NCBI RefSeq assembly: GCF_015207525.1
Contig: NZ_JADEWR010000009.1
Location: 51,025-105,322, forward strand
DNA: 54,298 nucleotides
DNA from: Nodosilinea sp. LEGE 06152
GTDB lineage: Bacteria; Cyanobacteriota; Cyanobacteriia; Phormidesmidales; Phormidesmidaceae
Reading direction: 5' to 3'
Positions 17,410 through 28,230 of the stretch are shown one piece after another. The position numbers and the translations under genes were made by a program. The first letter of the stretch is position 1; the number at the start of each line of letters is the position of its first letter. A model generated the notes under the pieces. The model had not been told where the DNA came from. It saw only the letters and a program-made list of their open reading frames with translations, and did not search any database.

Positions 17410-17522
17410 CAAGGCCGACGGAGTTAGCTGACGGGCGAGGGGTGAGAGATCCCCTTCTCTGGCGATACGATTCGCCCTGAGATAAGCCCCAAGAGTTGGT
17501 TCCTCCGCTTCAGCAAAAGCTG
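17410..17522 (-). promoter_or_regulatory. Probable ydaO-type (c-di-AMP) riboswitch
   Basis: Read on the minus strand, the leader shows the conserved order of the ydaO/yuaA class. GAAGCGGAGGAACCA is at 17511-17497. GGGCGAATC follows within the next 30 bases. Then comes a stem with GGGGATC...CACCCC, and finally CCGTCAGCTAACTCCGTCGG at 17434-17415. The closing stem can form between GCTG near 17515 and CGGC near 17416. This class binds cyclic di-AMP and often precedes ion transporter genes, usually turning expression off by termination when ligand is high. I matched it by eye from memory of the consensus. Confidence 0.75.
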
Positions 17523-17674
17523 AATTAGGCAGCACAGCTATTGAGCTGAGAAAGAATCTAGCACATCTGCAAGCGATCAACAATCAGCAAATGATCACAC
17601 AGGCTGACTTGCAGAGCTTACCCACATTAAAATGTGTCTTACACTACCGCATTTTTGGGTACATTTCGGCGGCG

Positions 17675-18220
17675 CTAAGGACGCAGGTAATACATCAGGG
17701 TTTGCACCAGATCGGGGGCCAGCCCCAGGCGACGCTGCAGGTCAGCAAGATCTTGGTAGGGGCCGCGGCGCGATCGCTCCTGCACTACCGCCTGGGCCAA
17801 AGCAGCGGGCATTCCCGGCACCGCACAGAGCTGAAGCGCAGTAGCCTGGTTCAGGCTAAGACTGGGGAGGGCACCGCTGTGCTCTTCGTAGTAGCAAAAC
17901 GACAGCACCGGGGCCAGGCGAGCGAGCTGAGCCGAAGCTACCCCCAGGGCGGCCGCCACATCCTCTAAACAGTGAAACTGCACCCCAGCCTGGCCCAGGC
18001 GCACCAACCCCTGGGCCTGACGAATCGATAGCCCCGGCAGTCGCAACCAGTCGTCTACCGTGGCCCGGTTTACGTCAAGGGCAAACCCTAGGCGGGCGGC
18101 CTGCTCTACCTCCTGGTAAGACCGCAATCGATAGCTTGGGTCCTGGCTCAGGCGACTAGCGAGGGGATCGAGCTGCGCCCTCAGGGTTTGCCAACGCTTC
18201 AGCACAACGTACCTACCCAC
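17675..18220 (-). CDS. ComEA-like helix-hairpin-helix protein
   Basis: A 181-residue protein with two or more helix-hairpin-helix units. One is near residues 48-75 (LDVNRATVDDWLRLPGLS). A clearer one is near 120-165 (LNQATALQLCAVPGMPAALAQAVVQER, then GPYQDLADLQ). ComEA-type HhH domains bind DNA without sequence preference. Unlike the competence ComEA, there is no signal peptide or membrane anchor, so a cytosolic role is likely and involvement in DNA uptake is not supported. It is on the minus strand, upstream of the riboswitch-controlled transporter but separated from it by about 150 bp. Confidence 0.7.
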   Translation of the reverse strand: MGRYVVLKRWQTLRAQLDPLASRLSQDPSYRLRSYQEVEQAARLGFALDVNRATVDDWLRLPGLSIRQAQGLVRLGQAGVQFHCLEDVAAALGVASAQLARLAPVLSFCYYEEHSGALPSLSLNQATALQLCAVPGMPAALAQAVVQERSRRGPYQDLADLQRRLGLAPDLVQTLMYYLRP

Positions 18221-18274
18221 TTACCGACCAATATCTGCATGTTTCTGAGCGTGTTCTTTGGCCGTGTTCTCTGG

Positions 18275-18643
18275 CTAGGCTACCCGATCGAGCAGCAGGC
18301 GGCGCTTCTGCTCAAATTCAAGCTCTGAGATCAGCCCTTCCTGGCGTAGGGTATCCAGCTCTCGCAGGGCTTCTGCCAAGGCATTAATCTGCTTTGGATC
18401 GAGGCCAGCCTTAGCTTCTTGGGCGGGAACATTAACTGCGCCAAAGGCATCTGGCGATTTAGCCAGCAGCAGAAAGCCCTCGATAGCGCAGGCAACCCGA
18501 GGAATTTGTGTCCAGCTGAGCAGCAAGTAGAGGGCTCCCCAAAAGGGCTGACCCAGGTAAAACTTATGAAAGCCTGACACCGGAGTAAAAACCCCAGCCC
18601 ACGCTAGAAAAACGGCTGTTTGACGGGAACGCTGTGCCAACAT
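18275..18643 (-). CDS. TM2-domain protein with SHOCT-like tail
   Basis: From the ATG at 18643 (with AAGGTGA upstream) it encodes 122 residues. Residues about 8-60 are two membrane segments joined by GFHKFYLGQPFWGALYLLL, the TM2 pattern with its G-x-H-x-FYLG signature. The last 30 residues (LRELDTLRQEGLISELEFEQ, then KRRLLLD) match the short SHOCT motif. Such proteins are small membrane proteins of unknown function. The in-frame start at 18823 would add 60 residues without family character and overlap the divergent gene, so it is rejected. Confidence 0.7.
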   Translation of the reverse strand: MLAQRSRQTAVFLAWAGVFTPVSGFHKFYLGQPFWGALYLLLSWTQIPRVACAIEGFLLLAKSPDAFGAVNVPAQEAKAGLDPKQINALAEALRELDTLRQEGLISELEFEQKRRLLLDRVA

Positions 18644-18814
18644 TGCTTCGTCACCTTTGAAGCCCGTGAAATTTAAACCTTTGAACCAGCTTTGAACTGG
18701 CTTGTGAAACCAGTATAAGCCTGGCGTAAAGAATCGACATTGACCTCCGGATTCTAGTATGGGGTTAGCCTTAATCCGTGAAGATAACTTAGAGCCCCTT
18801 AGTTCTGCCCCTGA

Positions 18815-19765
18815 ATGCCCCACGCTGCCTTCTCCCCTGAGTGGCTAAAACGCTTTACCGATCCCTACGCACTGCTGGGGTTATCGGTCGCTGCAGACGA
18901 GCGCCGTATTCTCAAGCGCTATCGAACCGTAGCTAAACAGCTCCATCCCGATGCCTTGATCAGTGTGGCACCGGAGCTGCGTCAGTTTGCCGACCAGGTG
19001 TTGCCCAAGCTAGTCAACCCTGCCTACCAGCGTCTGAAGCAGGACAAGAGCCGCAACGAAGTGCTGGCCATGCTGCGCTTTAAGGTGCGCCGCCTGAGCC
19101 GCGATCAGCCGCTCGAACCCACTGGCGAGCAGAGTAAAAAGCTGCTGGAGGTGCCCGAGCCTGAGGTTGACGTGTTCTACGAACAGGCGGTTGACAGGCT
19201 ATGCGATCGCCAGTACGGGTCGGTGGCCGATTTTGAGGCCTGCACCCAACAGCTGAGCGAGCTAAATCTAGTCTACTTGCGCCGCAAAATGGGCTCACCG
19301 GTCATTCGCGAAAAGCGAACCGGGCTGATGACCGCCGCCTCAGTGCCCAACTCGCCTGCGCCGCTGACCGACTCACCTGTCGATGGTAAGTCAGCCTCTG
19401 GGCTAATGTACGCCGAGCGCCACTACAGCCGTGCCCAGGAGTATCTCAAAGGTAAAAACGTTCAGGCGGCCATTCAAGAACTCAAAGACGCCCTCAAAAT
19501 CGATCCGCAAAACAGCAGCTACCACTGCCTGATGGGGCAGGCCTATCTGCTCAGCAAGCTGACGGGGATGGCCAAGGTGCACTTTAAGCAGGCCCTGCGC
19601 CTCAACCCCAAAAACGCCGTCGCCCTCAAATATGCCCAGCAGCTGAAGGTAACGTTGACCGAGCCCCCCCAGCGCGGCTCTGGCAGCTCTGAGACTACAG
19701 CTAAGCCCACGGCCGAAAAGCGATCGCTGTTTGGCGGTTTATTTTCTAAGGGGCCAACTCGCTAG
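18815..19765 (+). CDS. J-domain protein with C-terminal TPR repeats
   Basis: This 316-residue protein begins with a J domain (about residues 16-75): DPYALLGLSVAADERRILKR and the HPD tripeptide in KQLHPDAL, the DnaK-stimulating motif. There is no G/F region, zinc domain or client domain of classic DnaJ. Residues about 205-285 contain TPR-like helical repeats (AERHYSRAQEYLKGKNVQAA and ALKIDPQNSSYHCLMGQAYL). It is probably a specialised co-chaperone that brings DnaK to a TPR-bound partner. It diverges from the TM2 gene, and the ATG at 18815 has a weak ribosome site. Confidence 0.8.
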   Translation: MPHAAFSPEWLKRFTDPYALLGLSVAADERRILKRYRTVAKQLHPDALISVAPELRQFADQVLPKLVNPAYQRLKQDKSRNEVLAMLRFKVRRLSRDQPLEPTGEQSKKLLEVPEPEVDVFYEQAVDRLCDRQYGSVADFEACTQQLSELNLVYLRRKMGSPVIREKRTGLMTAASVPNSPAPLTDSPVDGKSASGLMYAERHYSRAQEYLKGKNVQAAIQELKDALKIDPQNSSYHCLMGQAYLLSKLTGMAKVHFKQALRLNPKNAVALKYAQQLKVTLTEPPQRGSGSSETTAKPTAEKRSLFGGLFSKGPTR

Positions 19766-19986
19766 AGCAGATTGCTCCTTGGGGCTCGATTGGCAACACA
19801 GCCTACAGCACAGCAGGGCAGCAGATGTAATAAGATCGCAACGCCGAGAGTATTCCATCTAAAAAACACCCGCATCCCAGACGCCAAGCTCCAGCAAAGT
19901 GGGCTGGTCTACTCACATTCTCGATGGGTGTTTAGCTGGAACACTCTAACCATGATTCCCGTCGCGACTCGGAGAGCCCAAGCCCT

Positions 19987-22668
<2,682 letters not shown>

Positions 22669-22881
22669 GGCACAACGGGGTCTGCGCTGGAACCGCAATG
22701 CCCTGCGTCCGTCAAGGGAAGGAACACGCCGTTGTTCCTAACCAACTCATCAACGACTTATTAAGACTCGTTGAAGTTGAGGTCGGAGGCAGGGCAACCC
22801 CAGGAAGAGACTTCTATAGTTTGCATTGTTGGGGGAATCCTCACAGTAACCACTGCACTAACCATTACCAGGGATGCCGGT

Positions 22882-23907
22882 ATGACCTCATCCATTGCTC
22901 CAGATCAAGATCCACAGGTAGTTGCCCACCAGCCCGCAGCCGAGGATCTAGGCACCGTTTGTGTCGTTGGAGTGCCATCTACCCTAACCGTTGTTGAGGC
23001 GGTTGAGTTTGAAAAACAGGTCAAGCACCACTGCCTCAGTCAGCCAGTCCCTGAGTCCATCATCATTGATCTCAGCCAAACCGAATTTATTGACAGCAGC
23101 GGTCTGGGTGCCCTGGTCATCTGCTACCGCACCTGCAAAGCCAAAGGCGTGGAGATGGTGCTGCGAGGCGTACAGGAACAGGTTCGCATGGTGCTGGCCC
23201 TCACCGATCTAGAGCAGCTTTTCACTTTTGAGGCGGTGTCAGGGGAGCCAGAAGCCCCGGTTGCCAAACCCGAAATGCGGTTTGTGGCGCTGACGGCGCA
23301 TCCATCGGTGACCTCTAGGGGCAAGCGCGCGCTAGATATTGTGGGAGCCCTGGTAGGTCTGGCCATTACTGCGGTACTGTCGGTGCCAATTGTGCTGGCC
23401 ATTAAGCTCGAAGACGGCGGCCCGATTCTCTTTAAGCAGGTGCGGTGCTCGTGGATGGGCAAACGCTTTGAGATCTGGAAGTTTCGCTCGATGGTAATCA
23501 ACGCCGAAGCCCTCAAGGCTCAGGTTGAAAATGAGGTGGAAGGGCCGCTGTTTAAAAACGAGAACGACCCCCGCATCACCAAAGTAGGCCGTTTTCTACG
23601 CCGCACCAGCCTAGATGAACTGCCCCAGTTCTGGAATGTGCTCCGGGGCGACATGAGCCTAGTAGGCACGCGTCCACCAACCCCCGATGAAATTGAGCAG
23701 TACAAGGTGCCCGAGTGGCAGCGCCTGGATGTCAAGCCCGGTATGACTGGCGAGTGGCAGGTGAACGGTCGCTCAACGGTGAAGAAATTTGAGGACGTTA
23801 TTCGAATGGATCTGGATTACCAGAAGAACTGGAGCCTAGCCTACGACGTTCAGCTAATTATCAAGACCGTGCTGGTGCTGTTTTCTAAAAAAGCAGGGGC
23901 GGCTTAG
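22882..23907 (+). CDS. STAS domain fused to a polyprenyl-phosphate sugar transferase
   Basis: Two domains are joined in about 341 residues. Residues about 15-115 are a STAS (anti-sigma-factor antagonist) domain, with [20 protein letters not shown] holding the Ser that kinases phosphorylate in SpoIIAA-like proteins. A linker is followed by one membrane segment (about 150-175) and the bacterial sugar transferase domain: [40 protein letters not shown] and [16 protein letters not shown]. The enzyme would load the first sugar onto undecaprenyl phosphate at the membrane to start exopolysaccharide synthesis. The ATG at 22882 has AGGGA upstream; a TTG at 22771 in frame is less likely. No other capsule genes adjoin it. 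Confidence 0.85.
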   Translation: MTSSIAPDQDPQVVAHQPAAEDLGTVCVVGVPSTLTVVEAVEFEKQVKHHCLSQPVPESIIIDLSQTEFIDSSGLGALVICYRTCKAKGVEMVLRGVQEQVRMVLALTDLEQLFTFEAVSGEPEAPVAKPEMRFVALTAHPSVTSRGKRALDIVGALVGLAITAVLSVPIVLAIKLEDGGPILFKQVRCSWMGKRFEIWKFRSMVINAEALKAQVENEVEGPLFKNENDPRITKVGRFLRRTSLDELPQFWNVLRGDMSLVGTRPPTPDEIEQYKVPEWQRLDVKPGMTGEWQVNGRSTVKKFEDVIRMDLDYQKNWSLAYDVQLIIKTVLVLFSKKAGAA

Positions 23908-23914
23908 CCAGGAG

Positions 23915-23946
23915 GTAGGTGAGTAGGTCAGTAGGTGGGTAGGTGA
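23915..23946 (+). repeat. Tandem octamer (GTAGGTNN) x4
   Basis: Four consecutive 8-bp units (GTAGGTGA, GTAGGTCA, GTAGGTGG, GTAGGTGA) lie between the sugar transferase and the Ycf66-like gene. Short tandemly repeated oligomers like this are typical of cyanobacterial spacers. Confidence 0.8.
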
Positions 23947-23994
23947 GAGCTGGCCGTGTTGACCCAGACAAATTAAGAAGGGTATCTACACAGA

Positions 23995-25197
23995 ATGCGG
24001 TCTGACCTGACAAGCCGCGATAGAGTAGTGGTGTTGAGACTTGCGGATGCACCAAGCGCTATGGGGGTTCAGGTTCTGGCGATCGCGGTTTGGCTGGGCA
24101 GCATTGCCATGTACGGAGCCGCCTTTTTTTTCCCGGAAGTGCACCGCCGCCACGATTTTTTCTGGAGTGGGGTAGGCGGGTTTTACGGCCTGGTGCTGTG
24201 GTTTAGCGCCGTTCAAACCTCGCCGACCGAGCTGCTGGGGCACCTGGCGAGTGTGGTGCTGCTGGGCTGGCTGGGTTGGCAAACCCTGACCCTGCGCCGC
24301 AAGCGCACCCCGCTAGATCTGCAAACTCCCCTCACGCCCGACTCCTGGTCTACATTTGGTCGCCAGCTCCAGCAGTCGGTGCTGAACCTGCTCAAAGCCA
24401 CTCCCCTGCGCCGCTGGCTGCCTGAAACAGAAACTGGCAGACGACCGGGAGATCCGGCGATCGCCATCAGCGAGATTCGGGTTTCATCCCTAAAGGATGT
24501 GGACTATGAGTTTGTGGATGAATTGGAGCCGGTCTCCCATCGCTCGAACGCTGCAAAAACCGACTCCGAAAAAATCGACGCTGGTAAACCCGGTTCTGCT
24601 AGAACCGGAGGCCGAACGCCTAAACCCACTGTCGCAGAGTCAGCTAGCGCCCCCACCCCAGCGTCAGCCAAGACTAAACGACCGCCGCGATTCGCGAAGC
24701 GTTCGGGAGCCGATTCGGAACGAGTATCCCCTCAGAAATCACCAGTGCCACCGGCCCCACTAACCTCGCCGCCGATGGCCTCACCGCAAAAGCCTGCCAC
24801 CTTGGGGGCGAGATTGACCGGTCTCAAAGCGTGGGTAGGGGATGTCGTGAAGGCTAAGACTACCCCCAAACCCAAGCGAGCCGTGATCGAGATTCCGCCG
24901 CGTCCCTCGCCTCTGGCTAAAAAGAAGGCACAGCCTGCGACTAAACCAGACTCCCGGACTGAAGGCAGGTCTGACTCAGGCCAGCCGCCAGGGATTACCA
25001 TTGTCGACACTGAGGCGATCGCCAGTGTTTATCGGCCTGAGGGCGACGGCGACACGGCAGTAGCCCCAGCGGGCCAGACGAATCCTATTGACGAGCCCCT
25101 GGCAGACGCTCCACCCTCGTTCAATAACGGCGCTGGGAGCCTGGGCGACACTGAGGATACGAACTGGGACGATGACGAAAATTGGGCCGATAGCTAA
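23995..25197 (+). CDS. Ycf66-family protein
   Basis: Residues about 24-100 match the Ycf66 pattern found in cyanobacteria and some plastids: a hydrophobic N-terminal segment (VLAIAVWLGSIAMYGAAFFF), a charged RRHDFFWSGVGGFYGLVL region and a third hydrophobic stretch (HLASVVLLGWLGWQTLTLR). The remaining 300 residues are a poorly conserved Pro/Ser/Lys-rich tail ending acidic (DTNWDDDENWADS). The role is unknown; a thylakoid or photosynthetic link is assumed from distribution. The start may be 23995 or the ATG at 24061, which fits the family length better. The tail contains, at 24688-24729, a 42-bp element shared with the response regulator gene at 33551-34042. Confidence 0.7.
   Translation: MRSDLTSRDRVVVLRLADAPSAMGVQVLAIAVWLGSIAMYGAAFFFPEVHRRHDFFWSGVGGFYGLVLWFSAVQTSPTELLGHLASVVLLGWLGWQTLTLRRKRTPLDLQTPLTPDSWSTFGRQLQQSVLNLLKATPLRRWLPETETGRRPGDPAIAISEIRVSSLKDVDYEFVDELEPVSHRSNAAKTDSEKIDAGKPGSARTGGRTPKPTVAESASAPTPASAKTKRPPRFAKRSGADSERVSPQKSPVPPAPLTSPPMASPQKPATLGARLTGLKAWVGDVVKAKTTPKPKRAVIEIPPRPSPLAKKKAQPATKPDSRTEGRSDSGQPPGITIVDTEAIASVYRPEGDGDTAVAPAGQTNPIDEPLADAPPSFNNGAGSLGDTEDTNWDDDENWADS
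24688..24729 (+). repeat. 42-bp dispersed element inside a coding region, copy 1
   Basis: It matches 33897-33938 (minus strand) at 36 of 42 positions, including GCGTTCGGGA and GAACGAGTATCC. Here it is read in the frame giving RFAKRSGADSERVS within the Pro-rich tail of the Ycf66-like protein. Both copies lie in the sense direction of their genes but in different reading frames. Confidence 0.75.
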
Positions 25198-25336
25198 AAT
25201 TCCCGCACCGCTGCCCTCGACTGGCCAGATTAACCCTACAATTGCCCTCAACCTGACCTAATGTATATAGATGCGTAATGCATCGAATCTGCCATAATGG
25301 CGCGAACAATCCTTCACCTTTAGTCGAATTCAGGCT

Positions 25337-28219
25337 GTGACAGACCCCAAAAGCTACAAAGACACCGTTCTGCTGCCCCAGACAAGCTTTGACATGCGGG
25401 CCAACGCCCCCAAGCGTGAGCCTGAGATTCAAGCCTTTTGGGCCGAGCACCAGATTTACGAAACGCTGTCGGCCAACAACCCCGGCGAGGTGTTTGTGCT
25501 GCACGACGGGCCGCCCTACGCCAACGGCGACCTGCACATTGGTCACGCCCTCAACAAAATTTTGAAGGACACGATTAACAAGTACCAGCTGCTCAAGGGC
25601 CGTAAGGTACGCTACGTGCCCGGCTGGGACTGCCACGGCCTGCCCATCGAGCTGAAGGTACTCCAGGCCATGGACCCGGAGGCGCGGGCCAACCTGACGC
25701 CGCTCAAGCTGCGCTACAAGGCCAAGGCCTTTGCTCTCAAAGCCGTCGATCGCCAGCGGGAGAGCTTCAAGCGCTACGGCATCTGGGGCAACTGGGAGCA
25801 CCCCTACATGACGATGACTCCCGACTACGAAGCGGCCCAGATCGAGGTGTTTGGCCAGATGTACCTAAAGGGCTACATCTATCGCGGCCTCAAATCGGTG
25901 CACTGGAGCCCGACTTCTCAGACGGCGCTGGCAGAAGCCGAGCTGGAGTATCCCGAAGGCCACACCTCCCCCAGCATCTACGCAGCGTTTCCGATGGTGA
26001 GCGCGTCACCCGAGGCGAAAGCAGCGCTGGAGCCCTACCTGGGGGAGCTGGGCGTGGCGATCTGGACGACCACCCCCTGGACGATTCCCGCTAACCTGGC
26101 GGTGGCGGTGAATGCCGAGCTGACCTACGCCGTGGTGGAAGTCGCGGCTGGAAAACCGTTTAAGTACCTGATCATCGCCAAGGATCTGTGCGATCGCATG
26201 GCCCAGGTGCTCGGCTCTGAGCTTACCCTCAAAGCCGAGATCAAGGGTGCTGCCCTGGAGCACTCCACCTACCGCCATCCCCTATTCGATCGCACCAGCC
26301 CCATCTTGATCGGTGGCGACTATGTGACGACGGAATCCGGTACGGGCCTGGTACACACCGCCCCCGGCCACGGCGACGAAGACTTTAAGGTGGGCCAGCG
26401 CTACGGTTTGCCGGTGCTGTCTCCCGTCGACGAAAAGGGCGACATGACCGAGGAGGCCGGTCCCTTTGCGGGGCTGAACGTGCTTACCAATGCCAACCCG
26501 GCGGTAATTGAAGCCCTGGAGAAGGCGGGTTCCCTGCTCAAACACGAGCCCTACGTGCACAAGTACCCCTACGACTGGCGCACCAAGCAGCCCACCATCT
26601 ACCGGGCCACCGAGCAGTGGTTCGCCTCGGTGGAGGGCTTCCGCGACGAGGCACTGAAGGCGATTCAGTCGGTGCAGTGGATTCCGGCGACGGGCGAAAA
26701 CCGGATTACGGCTATGGTGGGCGATCGCTCCGACTGGTGCATCTCGCGCCAGCGCACCTGGGGCATGCCCATCCCTGTGTTCTACGACACTGAGACCGGC
26801 GAGCCGCTGCTCAACGAAGACACTCTGGCCCACATCAAAGCCCTGTTTGCTGAAAAAGGCTCCGATGCCTGGTGGGAGCTGCCCGAGGCTGACCTGCTGC
26901 CCGAGGCCTATCTCAACAACGGTCGCACCTACCGCAAGGGCACCGACACCATGGATGTCTGGTTCGACTCCGGCTCCTCCTGGGCGGCGGTGGTTCAGCA
27001 GCGCGGCGAGCTAGACTACCCTGTGGATCTGTACCTGGAGGGCTCTGACCAGCACCGGGGCTGGTTCCAAAGTAGCCTTTTGACCAGCGTTGCTGTGAAT
27101 GGCTACGCCCCCTACAGAACGGTGCTCACCCACGGCTTTACCCTCGATGAGCAGGGCCGCAAGATGAGCAAGTCCATCGGCAACGTAGTAGACCCGGCCA
27201 TTGTGATCGACGGCGGCAAAAACCAAAAAGCAGAGCCGCCCTACGGGGCCGACGTGCTGCGCCTGTGGGTATCGTCGGTAGACTATTCCTCCGATGTGCC
27301 GCTGGGGAGCAACATCCTCAAGCAGATGTCGGACGTGTACCGCAAAATTCGCAACACGGCGCGGTTTTTGCTGGGCAACCTGCACGACTTTGACCCAGCA
27401 AAGGATGCGGTGCCCTACGACCAGTTGCCAGAGCTCGATCGCTACATGCTGCACCGCATGACCGAGGTGTTCACCGACATCACCGACGCCTTCGAGACCT
27501 TCCAGTTCTTCCGGTTCTTCCAAACCGTGCAAAATTTCTGTGCGGTCGATCTGTCGAACTTTTACCTAGATACCGCTAAAGATCGGCTGTACATCAGTGC
27601 GGCGGATTCGTTCCGGCGGCGCAGCTGTCAGACGGTGCTGGCGGTCGCGATCGAAAACCTGGCCCGCTCCATTGCCCCGGTGCTCTCCCACATGGCCGAA
27701 GACATCTGGCAAAACCTGCCCTATCCGACCGCCCACCAGTCGGTGTTTGGGTCGGGCTGGGTGCAGCTCGATGACCAGTGGCGGCAGCCGGAGCTAGCCG
27801 CAACCTGGAGCCAGATTCGCACCGTGCGCCAGGAGGTAAACAAAGTCCTCGAACAGGCCCGCACCGCTAAGGATATTGGCTCTTCTTTGGAGGCGAAGGC
27901 GCTGATCTATGTGGCCGATGCTGACCTGCGCGAGAAGCTAGCGGCGATGAACCCTGAGGATGCTGTAGCCCCCGGCGGCAACCATGTGGACGAACTGCGC
28001 TATCTGTTCCTGGTGTCGCAGGCGGAAGTGCTGGATACGCCTGAAGCTCTAAAGGGCGTGAAATGCAGCAGCGAGTCCGACGCGCTGGGGATTGGTGTGG
28101 TAGATGCGGAGGGCCAGAAGTGCGATCGCTGCTGGAACTACTCGACCCACGTGGGTGAGAGCAGCGAAGACCCGACTATCTGCGAGCGCTGTGTTGAGGC
28201 GCTGGCGGGCACGTTCTAG
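25337..28219 (+). CDS. ileS: Isoleucyl-tRNA synthetase
   Basis: This class I synthetase charges tRNA-Ile and edits mischarged valine. It is 960 residues long and full-length. Visible are PPYANGDLHIGHALNKILKD (HIGH motif, about residue 60), the CP1 editing domain with TTPWTIPANLA and GTGLVHTAPGHGDEDF, DVWFDSGSSW, GRKMSKSIGN (KMSKS motif, about residue 608), an anticodon-binding domain, and a C-terminal zinc site (CDRCWNY and CERC). The start is a GTG preceded by a gap with an AT-rich CATAAT box and the small palindrome GATGCGTAATGCATC near 25271. It converges with the hybrid kinase gene, 11 bp away. Confidence 0.97.
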   Translation: MTDPKSYKDTVLLPQTSFDMRANAPKREPEIQAFWAEHQIYETLSANNPGEVFVLHDGPPYANGDLHIGHALNKILKDTINKYQLLKGRKVRYVPGWDCHGLPIELKVLQAMDPEARANLTPLKLRYKAKAFALKAVDRQRESFKRYGIWGNWEHPYMTMTPDYEAAQIEVFGQMYLKGYIYRGLKSVHWSPTSQTALAEAELEYPEGHTSPSIYAAFPMVSASPEAKAALEPYLGELGVAIWTTTPWTIPANLAVAVNAELTYAVVEVAAGKPFKYLIIAKDLCDRMAQVLGSELTLKAEIKGAALEHSTYRHPLFDRTSPILIGGDYVTTESGTGLVHTAPGHGDEDFKVGQRYGLPVLSPVDEKGDMTEEAGPFAGLNVLTNANPAVIEALEKAGSLLKHEPYVHKYPYDWRTKQPTIYRATEQWFASVEGFRDEALKAIQSVQWIPATGENRITAMVGDRSDWCISRQRTWGMPIPVFYDTETGEPLLNEDTLAHIKALFAEKGSDAWWELPEADLLPEAYLNNGRTYRKGTDTMDVWFDSGSSWAAVVQQRGELDYPVDLYLEGSDQHRGWFQSSLLTSVAVNGYAPYRTVLTHGFTLDEQGRKMSKSIGNVVDPAIVIDGGKNQKAEPPYGADVLRLWVSSVDYSSDVPLGSNILKQMSDVYRKIRNTARFLLGNLHDFDPAKDAVPYDQLPELDRYMLHRMTEVFTDITDAFETFQFFRFFQTVQNFCAVDLSNFYLDTAKDRLYISAADSFRRRSCQTVLAVAIENLARSIAPVLSHMAEDIWQNLPYPTAHQSVFGSGWVQLDDQWRQPELAATWSQIRTVRQEVNKVLEQARTAKDIGSSLEAKALIYVADADLREKLAAMNPEDAVAPGGNHVDELRYLFLVSQAEVLDTPEALKGVKCSSESDALGIGVVDAEGQKCDRCWNYSTHVGESSEDPTICERCVEALAGTF

Positions 28220-28230
28220 CCTCCACCGAT

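Noticed and set aside
17068..17583. 171-codon minus-strand frame with a signal-peptide-like start
   Set aside because: It runs through the riboswitch, the terminator and then out of frame into the transporter gene. The likeness to a signal peptide is chance.
18644..18823. N-terminal extension of the TM2 gene to 18823
   Set aside because: The added residues lack family character, overlap the divergent J-domain gene, and a better ribosome site precedes 18643.
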